From contig CADDYX010000002.1 in assembly GCA_902810735.1 (NCBI GenBank), positions 1 through 47,023 on the forward strand: a stretch of DNA of 47,023 nucleotides. Reading direction: 5' to 3'. Both the position numbers and the translations under genes were made by a program. Below are positions 9,054-16,408 of the stretch, piece by piece. Each line of letters starts with the position of its first letter. The first letter of the stretch is position 1. Origin of the DNA: Verrucomicrobiota bacterium (GTDB lineage Bacteria; Verrucomicrobiota; Verrucomicrobiia; Chthoniobacterales; UBA10450). The notes beneath the pieces were generated by a model. The model made no database searches. It saw only the letters and a list, made by a program, of their open reading frames with translations, and was not told the origin of the DNA.

Positions 9054-10061
9054 TCACGAAGGCGTTCCCCAAACGCGCAAGCGGCTCACTCCGCCGTCAG
9101 GATAAATGTTCAGCCGCAGATGGGTGCAGTTCTCGATGTAGGAAAGCTCGTGCTCGAAAAAATGACGCGTGTCGGCCTGCAGTTTGGTTTTCGGAAGGAC
9201 CTCTCGCCACGTCGTGTCCGAGCTGGTCAATTGATCGATCGACGCGTCGCGCGCCACGCATCCGTCGATCGAGCACATGTCGGGGTAGTTCCCTTTGAAG
9301 TGATTCGTGTCGACTTCGATTTTGCGGATCGTCCCGGCGAGCCCGAGCTTCAAAATCAGCCAATCGTATCCGGGGCCACGGCGCCGCTTCGTTTCCCAGC
9401 CATCGCCCATGTTTTCGGCGCGACCCGGCATGATCAGATTGTTCATCGAGCTGAAAAACATGTCGCTGCAGGCGAGTGCGACGCCGCCGTTCTCGATCGC
9501 GGCCAGGTCGACGAGCTCACCGGATCTGAGCTTGCTCTGGTCGGGAACGACGATGCCGTAAACGCGAAAACGCGCGACGCCGCCGTCCGGGAAAATATTT
9601 AACCGGACGTGCGTCCACGTTTCGTCGCTCGTGACGGAAAACAGATTCTGCGAGCCGGGATTCAACGAAGATTGGCCAAGGATTTCGGTCCATGAAAGCC
9701 GTTCCACTGCGGCCACATCAGCGACGAAGCCGCCGGAGATAAAAAGCGCGTCGAGCGATGCCGCGGTGGGATGATTGCCGAGAAAGTAGCTCGTATCGAT
9801 GTCGACTTGCTTGATGATGCCGCGCACGCCCAACTGAACTACACACCAGTCGTGGCCCGGAGTTCGCCGCCGACGCGTCTCCCATCCGTCCATCCACTTG
9901 CCGCGGTCGGTGTATTTATCCGGGAGAAACACCGCACGCGCGGGCTTGAGGAGGTTTTCCTTCTCGGCGAAAAATTCGTCATTCGCGAGCAATGCGATGC
10001 CGCCGAGGCGTGAAGATGCGAGATCAACCAGACCGGGCGGAGTCGAATTCGCTTCGCTCAT
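9054..10061 (-). CDS. alc: Allantoicase (allantoate amidinohydrolase)
   Basis: 335 residues forming two tandem copies of the allantoicase jelly-roll repeat. Each copy has a DGWETxRRRxPGxDW segment (about residues 58-72 and again in the second half), a DTxxFxGN(H/Y)P segment and a terminal HxRLNI(F/Y)PDGGVxR(F/L)RV block. It hydrolyses allantoate to ureidoglycolate and urea. Length and duplication are normal for the family. It lies between uraH and allB with 12-bp gaps on each side. This makes the operon the urea-releasing route, not the ammonia-releasing AllC route. Confidence 0.95.
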   Translation of the reverse strand: MSEANSTPPGLVDLASSRLGGIALLANDEFFAEKENLLKPARAVFLPDKYTDRGKWMDGWETRRRRTPGHDWCVVQLGVRGIIKQVDIDTSYFLGNHPTAASLDALFISGGFVADVAAVERLSWTEILGQSSLNPGSQNLFSVTSDETWTHVRLNIFPDGGVARFRVYGIVVPDQSKLRSGELVDLAAIENGGVALACSDMFFSSMNNLIMPGRAENMGDGWETKRRRGPGYDWLILKLGLAGTIRKIEVDTNHFKGNYPDMCSIDGCVARDASIDQLTSSDTTWREVLPKTKLQADTRHFFEHELSYIENCTHLRLNIYPDGGVSRLRVWGTPS

Positions 10062-10073
10062 TCCGACTTCGTC

Positions 10074-10406
10074 TCAGCTGCCGCGATACGTGCTGTAGGC
10101 CCACGGCGAAACTAGCAGCGGCACATGATATTTGGCTGCCGCATCCGAAATCACGAAACGCACCGGCACGCGGTCGAGAAATTTTCGTTCGCCGAAATAG
10201 TCACCGACGAAAAATATCAGCTCGTAATTTCCGGCGAGCATTTCGCCTGCGTCCAGCAAAGGTGCGTCCGTCCGGCCATCGCTGTTCGTGCGCACGCTCT
10301 TGAGCAGGTTCGGCGCGTCGCCGCCGATCGCCCAAAGCTCGACTTGCATGTCGCGGGCGGGACAGCCGCGCATCGTGTCGAGCACATGAGTCGTCAGCCG
10401 GCTCAT
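10074..10406 (-). CDS. uraH: 5-Hydroxyisourate hydrolase (transthyretin-like)
   Basis: A 110-residue transthyretin-like protein hydrolysing 5-hydroxyisourate, the uricase product, to OHCU. The N-terminal LTTHVLD with His7 and the C-terminal YRGS (107-110) are the two diagnostic motifs separating HIU hydrolases from hormone-binding transthyretin. No signal peptide is seen, so the enzyme is probably cytosolic. Its ATG overlaps the uraD stop (ATGA, 10403-10406), coupling the two steps that follow urate oxidation. Confidence 0.95.
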   Translation of the reverse strand: MSRLTTHVLDTMRGCPARDMQVELWAIGGDAPNLLKSVRTNSDGRTDAPLLDAGEMLAGNYELIFFVGDYFGERKFLDRVPVRFVISDAAAKYHVPLLVSPWAYSTYRGS

Positions 10407-10897
10407 TCGATGAGGTCCATCAACCGGAGTTTGGCGATCTTGAAGATTTCCGAAAGCGCCGTGTTCAGCTCGACCTCGGGAGGATTTTGCAGGCGCGCTG
10501 CAAAGGCGTCCAGCATCGTCTGCTTGTCGTTCATGCGTGCGCAGATGACGAACGGGAACCCAAACTTCTCGCGGTAACCGCGATTCGCGTGCCGAAATCT
10601 CGCCAACTCGTCATCTGTCAGCTCGCGGAGTCCAGCTGATCGCTGTTCGCGCTCCGATTCCGCCGTGAGGTCGAGCCGGTCCGCAAGATCGGGATGTGCA
10701 CCTACCAGCGACAGCTTTTCCCTGGTGCTCGCCGCATCGACGATCGCGCAGAGCTTGGCGTGGAGATCGGTGACCGACGCGAAGGGTCGATTCGCCCACG
10801 CACGCTCTGCAATCCACGGCGAATTCTCGAAAACAGGACCAACCACAGAGGTGAATTCGTTACGGCCGAGCGCATTGATCTCGGCGAGCTTTGGCAT
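10403..10897 (-). CDS. uraD: OHCU decarboxylase
   Basis: A 164-residue helical enzyme converting 2-oxo-4-hydroxy-4-carboxy-5-ureidoimidazoline to (S)-allantoin. The catalytic His68 sits in GAHPDL, followed by the family-typical glutamate-rich stretch and the [10 protein letters not shown] signature. It is the first gene of the eight-gene minus-strand purine operon and faces uricase across a 37-bp spacer, so urate oxidation and its two clean-up steps share one control region. Confidence 0.95.
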   Translation of the reverse strand: MPKLAEINALGRNEFTSVVGPVFENSPWIAERAWANRPFASVTDLHAKLCAIVDAASTREKLSLVGAHPDLADRLDLTAESEREQRSAGLRELTDDELARFRHANRGYREKFGFPFVICARMNDKQTMLDAFAARLQNPPEVELNTALSEIFKIAKLRLMDLIE

Positions 10898-10934
10898 CGC
10901 GCTACCGCACTAAATCAATTAATTACGACGAGCA
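10898..10934. promoter_or_regulatory. Compact divergent control region uraD / uricase
   Basis: Only 37 bp separate the divergent start codons of uraD and uricase. The centre (10911-10925) is strikingly AT-rich in a GC-rich setting and contains the 8-bp palindrome AATTAATT (10917-10924). Such a short spacer implies overlapping promoters or transcription starts very close to the codons. I cannot assign -35/-10 boxes with confidence. Confidence 0.35.
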
Positions 10935-11780
10935 ATGCCCAAACTCGGGAGTCACCGCTACGGCAAAGCACGCGTGCGGGTGCTCAAGATTCTGCGTAAC
11001 GGCGAGACGCACACGATCAAGGAGATCGAGGTTGCGGCGCTGCTGAAGGGCGATTTCGAAACGTCGTACACGGCCGGTGACAACAGCAAAGTGGTTCCGA
11101 CTGACACGATCAAGAACACGATCAATGTGCTCGCGAAGCAACATCTCGGCGATGAGATCGAGCTGTTCGCGCAGATACTCGGGAAGCATTTCATCGATCA
11201 GTACCAACAGGTGCGGAGCGCTGAGATCACTGTTGATGAACGAGCTTGGCAACGTTTACAGATCGATGACGAACCGCATCCGCACGCATTTCAGCGCGGA
11301 AGCGATGCGCGCGTCTTTACGCGCGTCCGGTGCGACGCGAATTCATGCGTTGTGCGATCCGGCATTCGCGGCCTCGTCGTTCTCAAGTCGACTGAATCCG
11401 GCTTTGAAGGTTATCCAAAATGTGACTTCACCACGCTGCGCGAAACCGCCGACCGCATCCTCGCGACTTCTTTCACCGGCACGTGGACCTACGCCAAAAC
11501 GCCGGGCGATTATTCATCAGCGAACGCAGCGATCCTCGCGGCGATGCTGAGGGTGTTTGCGACGCGCTACAGTCCTTCCGCTCAAACGACGCTCTTCCAG
11601 ATGGGCGAAGCTGCGCTGGCAAGCTGCGCCGAGATTTGTCGATTAGAATTAGCGATGCCGAACAAACATTGCCTGCTGATCGATCTGTCGCCATTCGGAC
11701 TCACGAACAACAACGAAGTGTTTGTCCCGATCGAAGAGCCGCACGGCCAGATCGAGGCGATCATCGAGCGCGATGACTGA
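10935..11780 (+). CDS. uox: Urate oxidase (uricase)
   Basis: A 281-residue cofactorless uricase oxidising urate to 5-hydroxyisourate with release of hydrogen peroxide. Seen are the N-terminal YGKARVRVLK with its active-site Lys, the GDNSKVVPTDTIKNT block containing the catalytic Thr-Asp pair, LKSTESGFEG in the middle and the C-terminal PNKH. Length is close to the usual ~300 residues. The ATG at 10935 begins directly at the conserved N-terminus. It is divergent from uraD and overlaps xdhC by 8 bp. Confidence 0.95.
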   Translation: MPKLGSHRYGKARVRVLKILRNGETHTIKEIEVAALLKGDFETSYTAGDNSKVVPTDTIKNTINVLAKQHLGDEIELFAQILGKHFIDQYQQVRSAEITVDERAWQRLQIDDEPHPHAFQRGSDARVFTRVRCDANSCVVRSGIRGLVVLKSTESGFEGYPKCDFTTLRETADRILATSFTGTWTYAKTPGDYSSANAAILAAMLRVFATRYSPSAQTTLFQMGEAALASCAEICRLELAMPNKHCLLIDLSPFGLTNNNEVFVPIEEPHGQIEAIIERDD

Positions 11781-12576
11781 TGCGCTGCTGGAGGAATTGC
11801 TTGCCGCGCGGCGGTCTCGCACTCCTTGTGCATTAGTGACCGTCGCCGCGACGAAGGGATCTGCGCCGCGAGCAGCAGGCGCAAAAATGCTCGTTTATCC
11901 GTCCGGTCAAATCAGTGGGACAGTTGGCGGCGGAAAGTTCGAGGCGCTCGTTGTGGCCGACGCGCAGGAAAGCATTCGCTCCAAAATTCCGCTGCTCAAG
12001 ACGTATCCGCTTCGCGAAGGTGAACCCGATTCGTTTGGAGCGATCTGCGGCGGCGAGGCGACGGTCCTGATCGAGCCGCAGGCGCTTCGCGAGGCGGTTT
12101 TTTTGATCGGTGGCGGCCATTGTGCGCAGGCGATCGCAAGCTTGGCCGCACAGTGCGGTCTCTCAGTTACAGTCGTTGACGACCGCGGCGAATTGCTCAG
12201 CGATCTGCCGCCGAGTGTGACGATTGTTTCCGATGTCGCGCCACCAGCCTTTATTCGCAGCCGCAACTGGAAGCAGGATGAGGCGCTGGTGATCGTCAGT
12301 AGACAACACGACATCGACCGCGAAGCACTGGCAGCGGCCCTAAGCGTCCCTGCGGTCGGTTATCTCGGAATGATCGGCAGTCGCCGCAAAGTGCAGATGG
12401 TCTTCGACCGTCTGAAGGACACACCAGGCGCGGCGAATCTCGACCGCGTGTATGCCCCAATTGGGCTCGACATTGGCGCCGACGCTCCGGCCGAGATCGC
12501 GGTGAGTGTCATCGCCGAAATGCTCGCGGTCCTGCGCAAAACCAGCGGCGGCCATTTGCGCGGTCACCGCAGCTAG
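11773..12576 (+). CDS. xdhC: XdhC-type molybdenum-cofactor chaperone
   Basis: 267 residues from the ATG at 11773, which sits inside the uricase stop region (ATGACTGA). An in-frame upstream start at 11722 would add 17 basic residues out of the uricase frame and is less likely. XdhC proteins bind the molybdenum cofactor, promote its sulfuration and insert it into xanthine dehydrogenase. Motifs are the N-terminal TVAATKGSAPR and GTVGGG region, and the C-terminal Rossmann-like half with FLIGGGHCAQ, DDR and YLGMIGSRRK. It is co-transcribed with uricase rather than with xdh. The gene ends 1 bp from the convergent coiled-coil gene. Confidence 0.9.
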   Translation: MTDALLEELLAARRSRTPCALVTVAATKGSAPRAAGAKMLVYPSGQISGTVGGGKFEALVVADAQESIRSKIPLLKTYPLREGEPDSFGAICGGEATVLIEPQALREAVFLIGGGHCAQAIASLAAQCGLSVTVVDDRGELLSDLPPSVTIVSDVAPPAFIRSRNWKQDEALVIVSRQHDIDREALAAALSVPAVGYLGMIGSRRKVQMVFDRLKDTPGAANLDRVYAPIGLDIGADAPAEIAVSVIAEMLAVLRKTSGGHLRGHRS

Positions 12577-12577
12577 C

Positions 12578-13204
12578 TCAAGGCAGGTGCGTATCCTCGG
12601 CGCCTGCGCGGCCGAGCTCGTCCTGCACTGGTGCACGCATCGGGAGCTGTGACGGATCGGATGCGGCACGAGCGGTGCCGCGAAGCTGGAGGTTGTTTAC
12701 CATCCGGCCGATCCAGTTCGCCTGGTGACGAAGCCGAATCAGGTCCCGTTCCATCACTTCTAGAGTTTTGAACACTTCGGTGCTGTGATCGGCGTGGCTT
12801 TGCAGATTGCGCACGTGCTCGCCCAATCGGGCGAGCTGAGTCTGCAGATCGTCATCAACTGTGCGGCAATCTTCGACGGTCCGCCGCAGATCAGCTTGAT
12901 TCTGCTCGACCTGCTGCTGCATTGCCGACAATTGCGTCGCCAGACTGGTGAGGGCATTCTGCAGCACCCGCGAATCGCGTTCGCGTGCACGTGCGAGCAA
13001 CTCGATAACTTTGCGATACTCGCGCTGCTGATAACCAAAAATACGTGAGACAATCGACCGCCGGCGTGCTGCGCGCTCGAGCGCGTCGCGAAGCGCTGTC
13101 GCCAACGCGTCACCTTCTGAATTGACCAGTCCAGGGGCTGTCGCCGGGACATCAGCTGACACGCCGGCGTCGTCCTGCGCGCCGGCATTTGGGTCGCTTT
13201 TCAT
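12578..13204 (-). CDS. Coiled-coil protein of the glycan block
   Basis: 208 residues, family not recognised. The first ~30 residues are Ala/Asp-rich and probably disordered. Residues about 35-170 are predicted by eye to be largely helical with heptad-like hydrophobics and a long Gln/Glu/Arg-rich coiled coil. The tail is Ala/Pro-rich. There is no signal peptide or membrane segment. Its ATG overlaps the stop of the repeat protein (ATGA, 13201-13204), so the two are made together. In glycan loci such coiled coils often act as scaffolds or molecular rulers; that role here is speculative. Confidence 0.6.
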   Translation of the reverse strand: MKSDPNAGAQDDAGVSADVPATAPGLVNSEGDALATALRDALERAARRRSIVSRIFGYQQREYRKVIELLARARERDSRVLQNALTSLATQLSAMQQQVEQNQADLRRTVEDCRTVDDDLQTQLARLGEHVRNLQSHADHSTEVFKTLEVMERDLIRLRHQANWIGRMVNNLQLRGTARAASDPSQLPMRAPVQDELGRAGAEDTHLP

Positions 13205-14628
13205 CCTGCGCGCTTAACCGATGTCCGGCTCGGCATTCCCGGTTCCACCTGAACTTCCCAACAGCAGACGCCGAGCGTCCTGGGATCATCGGCCGTGCCG
13301 AGTCGGCTGGGCGAATCGGCGCGCGGCGTCGCGAGTTTCACCGTAATCGCACCGCCTCTCTCCGCGAGTTCCGCCGGAACCACGAAACTGAACCGCTGCT
13401 TTTCGCCGACCTCCCAATCGGCAACTTTCGTCTGCTCGACGTAGACCGCCACCGGTTGATACCGCAGCTCGGGCGGCGCCATCATGCCGTTGAGAATGAA
13501 GGTGACTGACGCCGTTGCAGGCTGCGAGACGACCGGAATGTCGACCACGATCGAGGCATCTGTGCCGTCGCTCCATGTGAAGTCCTTCTCCGCCTCGTGC
13601 CATCCGGCTAACTTGATTTCGTCAGCATCGGTACCCTTGCCGAAACTAAATGTCGCGGCGTAACGCGGTGTCAGCCCGCGCGCTTTCCCGACCGTGATAT
13701 AGTGCTGCAGAGGATTCCCAATATCAGGTGAAACATTCTGGCGGCGGTAAAACTCGACATCAAAGTTCGGGTGCGGTGCCCGGCGTTCACGCCAGCCGCG
13801 AAGCACGTAGTCGACAAGCGGATTTCTTCTGGCCTCCGCGAGTTCTGGATTGCGGGATAAATACCACTCCGTCGCAAACAGCGGGTGCGGGTCGAGCCCC
13901 TGCCAAGCGCCTTCTGTCAGGAAATGAACGAGCGGATTGACCTCGCCCGACGTGATGCTGGTCAGCTGTTGCCGGTAGAATCGCGTATCGAATAGCGGAT
14001 GCGGACTTGCTCCTTCGGCAGCACCGCGCGCAAGGTAATGCTCGAGCGGCGACATGTCGTTTAGGTCGCTCTCTCGTGTCGACGTGTAGTAAGCGGTGTC
14101 AAACAGCGGGTGCGGGTTGAGTCCGTGCTTCGCGCCCCAGCGCAGATAATGTTGGAGCGGATTAGCCGCCGTGGCGGCCTCGGGGTATTGCGCGATATAC
14201 CAGTCGGTGTCGAAGAGGGGGTGCGGATCAAGTCCTTCTCGTGCACCGGTAACGAGATAATGCACGATCGGCAAAACTTCCGAGTCGTGACTCAGCGCCG
14301 GATCTTGGCCCAAATACCAAGTCGAATCAAAAATCGGGTTCGGCTCGCAACCTGCGTCGAGCCCGATTTGAACATAATGCTCGAGAGGATTGAGCTCCGG
14401 CGACAAACCGGCTTGTTTCGAGTACCAGGATGACAAGAAAAGCGGATTCGGATTGCGCCCTTCCGTCGCACCGATCGCTAAATAGTGGTTAAGGGGATCG
14501 GCCCCGTTGATGAGAACGTCGGGGTTTTCCTCCAAGTACCACTCGGCATCGAACAGCGTCGCGATGAGCGCACCGTTTCTTCGATTCGTTGCGCGCTCCC
14601 GCACGGCGTCTGACTGCTGCTGTGGCAT
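13201..14628 (-). CDS. Protein with eight tandem FDxxWY-PLxHY repeats and a C-terminal beta domain
   Basis: 475 residues. Residues 25-323 are eight tandem copies (35-39 residues each) of a unit reading roughly (L/I)FDxxWY...NPLxHYLxxGxxxGxxPxP. Residues about 325-460 form a beta-rich domain with GWHEAEKDFTWSDG, resembling domains seen beside bacterial glycosyltransferases. No signal peptide is evident. Related repeats occur in large glycosyltransferase or surface-glycan proteins, but no biochemical function is known to me. The gene is coupled to the coiled-coil gene and divergent from the sulfotransferase. Confidence 0.75.
   Translation of the reverse strand: MPQQQSDAVRERATNRRNGALIATLFDAEWYLEENPDVLINGADPLNHYLAIGATEGRNPNPLFLSSWYSKQAGLSPELNPLEHYVQIGLDAGCEPNPIFDSTWYLGQDPALSHDSEVLPIVHYLVTGAREGLDPHPLFDTDWYIAQYPEAATAANPLQHYLRWGAKHGLNPHPLFDTAYYTSTRESDLNDMSPLEHYLARGAAEGASPHPLFDTRFYRQQLTSITSGEVNPLVHFLTEGAWQGLDPHPLFATEWYLSRNPELAEARRNPLVDYVLRGWRERRAPHPNFDVEFYRRQNVSPDIGNPLQHYITVGKARGLTPRYAATFSFGKGTDADEIKLAGWHEAEKDFTWSDGTDASIVVDIPVVSQPATASVTFILNGMMAPPELRYQPVAVYVEQTKVADWEVGEKQRFSFVVPAELAERGGAITVKLATPRADSPSRLGTADDPRTLGVCCWEVQVEPGMPSRTSVKRAG
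13660..14556 (-). repeat. Eight ~36-39 codon tandem protein repeats
   Basis: Units start at residues 25, 63, 99, 138, 175, 212, 250 and 288. Spacings are 38, 36, 39, 37, 37, 38 and 38 residues, with the last unit about 35 long. Conserved positions are the aromatic pair after FD, the PLxHY core and the closing Gly-x-x-P-x-P. At DNA level the copies have diverged, so this is an old protein repeat and not a recent DNA duplication. Confidence 0.85.
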
Positions 14629-14791
14629 CCGGATGGGCGAAATTACGGCCGCTGTGCATTCGCCGGCAGCATTAGCGCGTGCTCAACGGATCCAGGCGCG
14701 GCTCGGTTGGACGTACCCTGTTTAGCAACAAATCAGGAGTTTACCACCGGAAACAAATCGCGAGGGCGTTTACGCTTGTGCCAGTCGGACT

Positions 14792-14818
14792 AATCCGCAA
14801 ATTGTCTGTCGGCGGATT
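14792..14818 (+). promoter_or_regulatory. Inverted repeat upstream of sulfotransferase
   Basis: AATCCGC (14792-14798) and GCGGATT (14812-14818) form a perfect 7-bp inverted repeat with a 13-nt spacer, ending 15 bp before the ATG at 14834. It lies in the 205-bp divergent spacer between the repeat protein and the sulfotransferase, so it could be an operator or a 5'-leader hairpin. There is no Shine-Dalgarno match right before the ATG. Confidence 0.3.
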
Positions 14819-14833
14819 CGCCAGTTCCGGTCA

Positions 14834-16408
14834 ATGGATACAGTATTGCCAGAGGATCGGCCGTCCGGCACGGCTGCTGGTTCGGCGAGCGGCCGCACCG
14901 CGATCGTCGTCGTCGGAATGCACCGCAGCGGTACGTCGGCGATGGCGAGTTTCCTCGAAAAGCTAGGCGTCATGTTTGGCGATCGCTTAGCCGAAGCAGC
15001 GCCAGATAACGTGCGCGGCTTCTGGGAACACAAAGAGATCGTGAGCCTGCACAACAAGCTGCTCCGCGCACTCGGTTCAAATTGGGACGACGAGCGCCCT
15101 CTTCCCGCCGATTGGCTACAGAACCGCGAGGTGCGCACGATCAAGGCGGCGCTGGCCGCGGTTGTACAGCGTGACTTCCGGAATACTCCGGTATTCGGCC
15201 TCAAGGATCCGCGGCTTTCTCTGCTGGTGCCGCTCTGGACGGGTATCTTCCGCGATCTCGGTATAGCAGCACGGTTTCTGTTAATGCTCCGTCACCCGGC
15301 AGAGGTAGCTGCGTCGCTTGCCGAGCGTAACGCGTTTTCCCCGGCGCAGAGCTATCTGCTCTGGTTGCGTTACACGATCGACGCGGAGATGCAGACGCGA
15401 AACGAAATGCGCGCGATCGTTACGTTCGATCGCCTCCTCGAGCAGCCACGGCAGGTGCTCGACTCGATTCGAAAAACCTTACAGATCGCCCTCCCGATCG
15501 GCGGGTCAGAAGAACAAGAAGCGCTGAAGCAACTGCCCCCTTCATTGCGGCATCATCGCCGCGACGGCGACATGGCAGCATCCGCGAGCATTCCAGATAT
15601 CATCTATTCAGCGCTGGAAGCAGGAGATTTGCAACGGTTCGACGCCGTGGTCGCAGAGTTTCGCCATTACGCGAATCTGTTTCAGCCGCGAATCACCGAA
15701 CTTGCCGCTGCACTTGTGCAAACGCGACAAACTGAGGCTCGGCTCGCGAATGAAGTGCAATCTATGACTGATCTGCGCGGCCGCCTCGACGAAGCGAATC
15801 GTGCGGCCGCTCAGTCGCACAACGAGTTGCAGCAACTTAAAGCCGAGTCGGTCTCGATGGCGGCTGAGTTAGCCGACGCCCGCTGGGATGTCTTGCGTCA
15901 ACGCGAAGATCTGCTGATACGCAAAGACGCAACCCAGAAAGCCGAAAATCGTATCACCGAGTTGGAGATTCAGCTCCACGTCGCAGCGAAGGCGCGCGAT
16001 GAACTCGGCGAGATGATCGAACAACTCGAAAACGACATTGAGCGGCTCCGATCCGTCGAGCAGGAAAGCTTTATGGTGTCTGACCGGCTTGCGCAGAGCG
16101 AAAACAACTGTGCAATCGCGCAAACGCGGCTGGCGGCTTTGCGAGACCACCTGACCGCGACCAACTCTTTACTCGCGGAGACGCGCCGCTGCCTGCGCGT
16201 GGTGACAGATGCGCTGAACTCCAATACGGCTCGTGACCGCGGACGCAGTGTTGGCAATAGTAAGTCTAACGCAACAGCCGATCAGTCGCGTCTTGTCGAT
16301 ACGGTTAAAAGCATCAGCGCCCACTTAAAGGCATCAGTGCCGCGGAAGCCGAACGAGCGGCGGGAGGCAGGCGTCGGTGGCAAGCCCGCAGAAGAGTCAC
16401 CAACGTGA
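14834..16408 (+). CDS. Sulfotransferase-family protein with coiled-coil tail
   Basis: 524 residues. The N-terminal ~245 residues resemble PAPS-dependent sulfotransferases. VVGMHRSGTS (27-35) is the 5'-phosphosulfate-binding loop and LRHPAEVAASL (about 152-162) the 3'-phosphate site with Arg153. Residues about 285-455 are a long coiled coil, and the last 60 are basic and probably disordered. It would transfer sulfate to a sugar or glycan. Its stop overlaps the GTG start of the next glycosyltransferase (GTGA), suggesting the two proteins work together. The coiled-coil extension is unusual and may scaffold a complex. Confidence 0.75.
   Translation: MDTVLPEDRPSGTAAGSASGRTAIVVVGMHRSGTSAMASFLEKLGVMFGDRLAEAAPDNVRGFWEHKEIVSLHNKLLRALGSNWDDERPLPADWLQNREVRTIKAALAAVVQRDFRNTPVFGLKDPRLSLLVPLWTGIFRDLGIAARFLLMLRHPAEVAASLAERNAFSPAQSYLLWLRYTIDAEMQTRNEMRAIVTFDRLLEQPRQVLDSIRKTLQIALPIGGSEEQEALKQLPPSLRHHRRDGDMAASASIPDIIYSALEAGDLQRFDAVVAEFRHYANLFQPRITELAAALVQTRQTEARLANEVQSMTDLRGRLDEANRAAAQSHNELQQLKAESVSMAAELADARWDVLRQREDLLIRKDATQKAENRITELEIQLHVAAKARDELGEMIEQLENDIERLRSVEQESFMVSDRLAQSENNCAIAQTRLAALRDHLTATNSLLAETRRCLRVVTDALNSNTARDRGRSVGNSKSNATADQSRLVDTVKSISAHLKASVPRKPNERREAGVGGKPAEESPT

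Noticed and set aside
13660-14556. Possible CRISPR-like or DNA tandem array
   Set aside because: The ~111-bp periodicity reflects diverged protein repeats in a continuous reading frame; there are no identical repeats with unique spacers.
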